Source: an uncultured Devosia sp. (GTDB taxonomy: Bacteria; Pseudomonadota; Alphaproteobacteria; Rhizobiales; Devosiaceae). From it: 8,163 nt of DNA. The DNA is taken from NCBI GenBank assembly GCA_946481445.1, contig CAMLOA010000064.1:1-8163 (forward strand), read 5' to 3'. Every line of letters begins with the position of its first letter. Position 1 is the stretch's first letter. The notes under the pieces were generated by a model. That model made no database searches, was not told where the DNA came from, and saw only the letters and a program-made list of their open reading frames with translations. Shown one piece after another: positions 7,197 to 8,163 of the stretch. A program made the translations under genes and the position numbers.

Positions 7197-7218
7197 AGCC
7201 GCCGTCCTGCCATATGAT

Positions 7219-7265
7219 CGCCGCTCTTTGGAGTGTTCTGCTCCCAAGGGCGGCGTTTCTGTTTT
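7219..7265 (+). terminator. Intrinsic terminator of the purQ-purL unit
   Basis: A 15-step stem pairs 7219-7233 with 7241-7255 across a 7-nt loop. It has 13 Watson-Crick pairs, one G-U wobble and one mismatch, with CGCCGC against GGCGGC at the base. The T-rich run TTTCTGTTTT (7256-7265) follows at once. It is placed 22 nt after the purL stop. It also lies only 12 nt before the start of the next gene, whose ribosome binding site begins two bases after the T-run. Confidence 0.9.
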
Positions 7266-7267
7266 GT

Positions 7268-7271
7268 GGAG
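7268..7271 (+). promoter_or_regulatory. Ribosome binding site of the exported-protein gene
   Basis: GGAG lies 6 nt before ATG 7278 and directly after the terminator T-run. It supports ATG 7278, which begins a clean signal peptide, over the in-frame start at 7233 inside the terminator stem. Confidence 0.6.
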
Positions 7272-7277
7272 TCGATC

Positions 7278-7880
7278 ATGAGAATTCGAGCCTGCCTCTC
7301 ACTGGCGACCGCGACCCTTGCTGCCCTTATGCCGGGCCTTGCCTTTGCCCAGAGCGTCAGTGTCACCCGCTCGATCCTGCCCAACCAGCCCTATACCGTG
7401 ATCTACCCGGAAGTGATGGTGGCGTCCGGCGGCGGGGGCGATCCGCTGGTCATCAATCACCCCAATGCCCCCCTGCAATGCGAATTGTCGGTCATTCCCG
7501 TCGACGATGCCGGCTGGACGGCGGAAAGCGCCTTGTCCTCGCTCGACGAGGGCGCGATCAACGATGGCTGGGGCCAGAGCTTCCCCGGCTTCGCCATCGC
7601 CAACAAGGCCACCGTTGCCTACCAGGACGCCACCGCCCTGCTCTATGACGGGACCAGCCAGGACAGCCCGCAGGGCGTCCCGCTGACCATTGTCCATACC
7701 GAGACCGTTGCGGGCGGCAATGGCTACGCCCTCGATTGCCTGTTTGCCACCGATGTGGCCGAACAGGCCCGGCCGATCGTCGATTTCATCATTGCCAATT
7801 TCGCGACCCGGTCCGACGCCGAGTGCTGCATCGGCGTTTCGGTCGTCCCCGAGGGCGAAGAAGCGACGCCCGCACAATAG
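7278..7880 (+). CDS. Small exported protein of unknown function
   Basis: I do not recognise the family. The 200-residue product starts with a typical Sec signal peptide: MRIR, a hydrophobic core to about residue 20, and an AFA|QS cleavage site after residue 24. No lipobox cysteine is positioned for lipoprotein processing, so a soluble periplasmic or secreted protein of about 176 residues is expected. The mature part has four cysteines, Cys68, Cys154, Cys183 and Cys184, which may form disulfides in the periplasm. A Gly-rich stretch ASGGGGDP (49-56) and an acidic tail EGEEATPAQ are notable. There are no repeats or catalytic motifs I can name. The gene lies just after the purL terminator and 80 nt before bolA. 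No promoter is evident between terminator and start, so expression may depend on read-through from purL or a promoter inside purL. Confidence 0.8.
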   Translation: MRIRACLSLATATLAALMPGLAFAQSVSVTRSILPNQPYTVIYPEVMVASGGGGDPLVINHPNAPLQCELSVIPVDDAGWTAESALSSLDEGAINDGWGQSFPGFAIANKATVAYQDATALLYDGTSQDSPQGVPLTIVHTETVAGGNGYALDCLFATDVAEQARPIVDFIIANFATRSDAECCIGVSVVPEGEEATPAQ

Positions 7881-7887
7881 CTTCGAG

Positions 7888-7916
7888 TTGAAGCCCCTGT
7901 GGCGCTGCCCTATCTT
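7888..7916 (+). promoter_or_regulatory. Candidate sigma-70-type promoter of the bolA-family gene
   Basis: TTGAAG (7888-7893) and TATCTT (7911-7916) are separated by 17 nt, each matching four of six consensus bases. They lie in the 80-nt gap before the bolA-type start, giving a predicted leader of about 40 nt. The match is moderate and unproven. Confidence 0.4.
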
Positions 7917-7925
7917 GTGGGAGTC

Positions 7926-7936
7926 GGCATGATGCC
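7926..7936. repeat. Short perfect inverted repeat in the bolA leader
   Basis: GGCAT and ATGCC flank a single G, just downstream of the candidate -10 element. It could be an operator or chance; 11 bases are too few to decide. Confidence 0.3.
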
Positions 7937-7947
7937 GTCGCGGGACT

Positions 7948-7953
7948 ACGGAG
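7948..7953 (+). promoter_or_regulatory. Ribosome binding site of the bolA-family gene
   Basis: ACGGAG, 7 nt before ATG 7961. It favours this start over the ATG two codons further in. Confidence 0.6.
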
Positions 7954-7960
7954 TTGAGCC

Positions 7961-8163
7961 ATGCCCATGGATGCCAGTGAAATCGAACGGCGGATCAAGG
8001 CGGCCATTCCCGATGCGGATATCGAGATCCGCGACCTCGCCGGCGACGGCGACCACTATGCCGCCACCGTGATTTCCGAGCAGTTCCGCGGCAAGAGCCG
8101 CGTGCAGCAGCACCAGCTCGTCTACGCTGCCCTCAAGGGCGACATGGGCGGCGCGCTGCATGC
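7961..8163 (+). CDS. BolA-family protein, 3' end outside the window
   Basis: The 67 residues present cover most of a BolA-family protein, usually about 80 residues. These proteins partner monothiol glutaredoxins in binding [2Fe-2S] clusters and act in iron-sulfur trafficking and iron sensing. The signature RVQQHQLVYAALKGDM (47-62) carries His51, the conserved histidine of the C-terminal helix. The loop GDGDHY (28-33) is the usual variable cluster-binding loop with His32. ATG 7961 has ACGGAG (7948-7953) 7 nt upstream; a second ATG at 7967 is possible. In Hyphomicrobiales a monothiol glutaredoxin gene often follows purL and bolA, so grxD is expected just past the edge. The gene runs off the window and lacks only about 10-15 residues. 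Confidence 0.93.
   Translation, partial: MPMDASEIERRIKAAIPDADIEIRDLAGDGDHYAATVISEQFRGKSRVQQHQLVYAALKGDMGGALH

Noticed and set aside
4947..7247. A 766-codon open frame on the minus strand covering all of purL
   Set aside because: Long antisense frames are common opposite GC-rich genes with strong third-position bias. Its product has low-complexity His/Asp/Gly-rich composition with no domain, while purL shows every expected motif.
1..8163. CRISPR arrays, tRNA or rRNA genes, insertion sequences, phage genes or toxin-antitoxin pairs
   Set aside because: I saw no spaced direct repeats, no tRNA cloverleaf, no transposase or integrase and no paired small genes in the window.

Overview
The window is GC-rich, almost wholly coding, and contains no tRNA, rRNA, CRISPR array or transposase that I can see. 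Gene content suggests an alphaproteobacterium of the order Hyphomicrobiales, possibly a Devosia-like lineage. The pointers are PurQ beginning with the [10 protein letters not shown] variant, a small-type PurL of 744 residues, and a BolA-family gene downstream of purL. The genus is an inference from remembered family resemblance, not from a search.

Left part (1-2904): a plus-strand membrane acyltransferase of the acyltransferase-3 type converges, with one base between the stop codons, on a minus-strand three-gene operon. The operon order is a six-helix membrane protein of unknown function, a GNAT N-acetyltransferase and a TetR-family repressor. Its genes are joined by GTGA and ATGA four-base overlaps. 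A 32-bp inverted repeat (2873-2904) covers the operon promoter and reaches into the ribosome binding site of the first gene, so the repressor very probably controls its own operon.

Central part (3055-7265): purQ and purL encode the glutaminase and synthetase subunits of phosphoribosylformylglycinamidine (FGAM) synthase. They lie in one tightly packed transcription unit, but two genes sit between them: a Pr6Pr-type six-helix membrane protein and a DJ-1/PfpI-family protein. All junctions are 2-nt gaps or overlaps, so the four genes should be cotranscribed. The unit ends in a strong intrinsic terminator at 7219-7265. No purS is present, although a small PurL normally needs PurS. It may lie upstream of the window, separated from purQ by the acyltransferase and TetR cassette.

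Right part (7266-8163): a small exported protein of unknown function starts 12 nt beyond the terminator U-tract. It is followed by the start of a BolA-family gene with its own plausible promoter, cut by the window edge.

The most interesting points are the self-regulated TetR/GNAT/membrane-protein operon, the acyltransferase that has Tyr where its family has the conserved His, the two passenger genes inside purQ-purL, and the terminator abutting the exported-protein start. I found no clear sign of a wholly new defence or mobile system.
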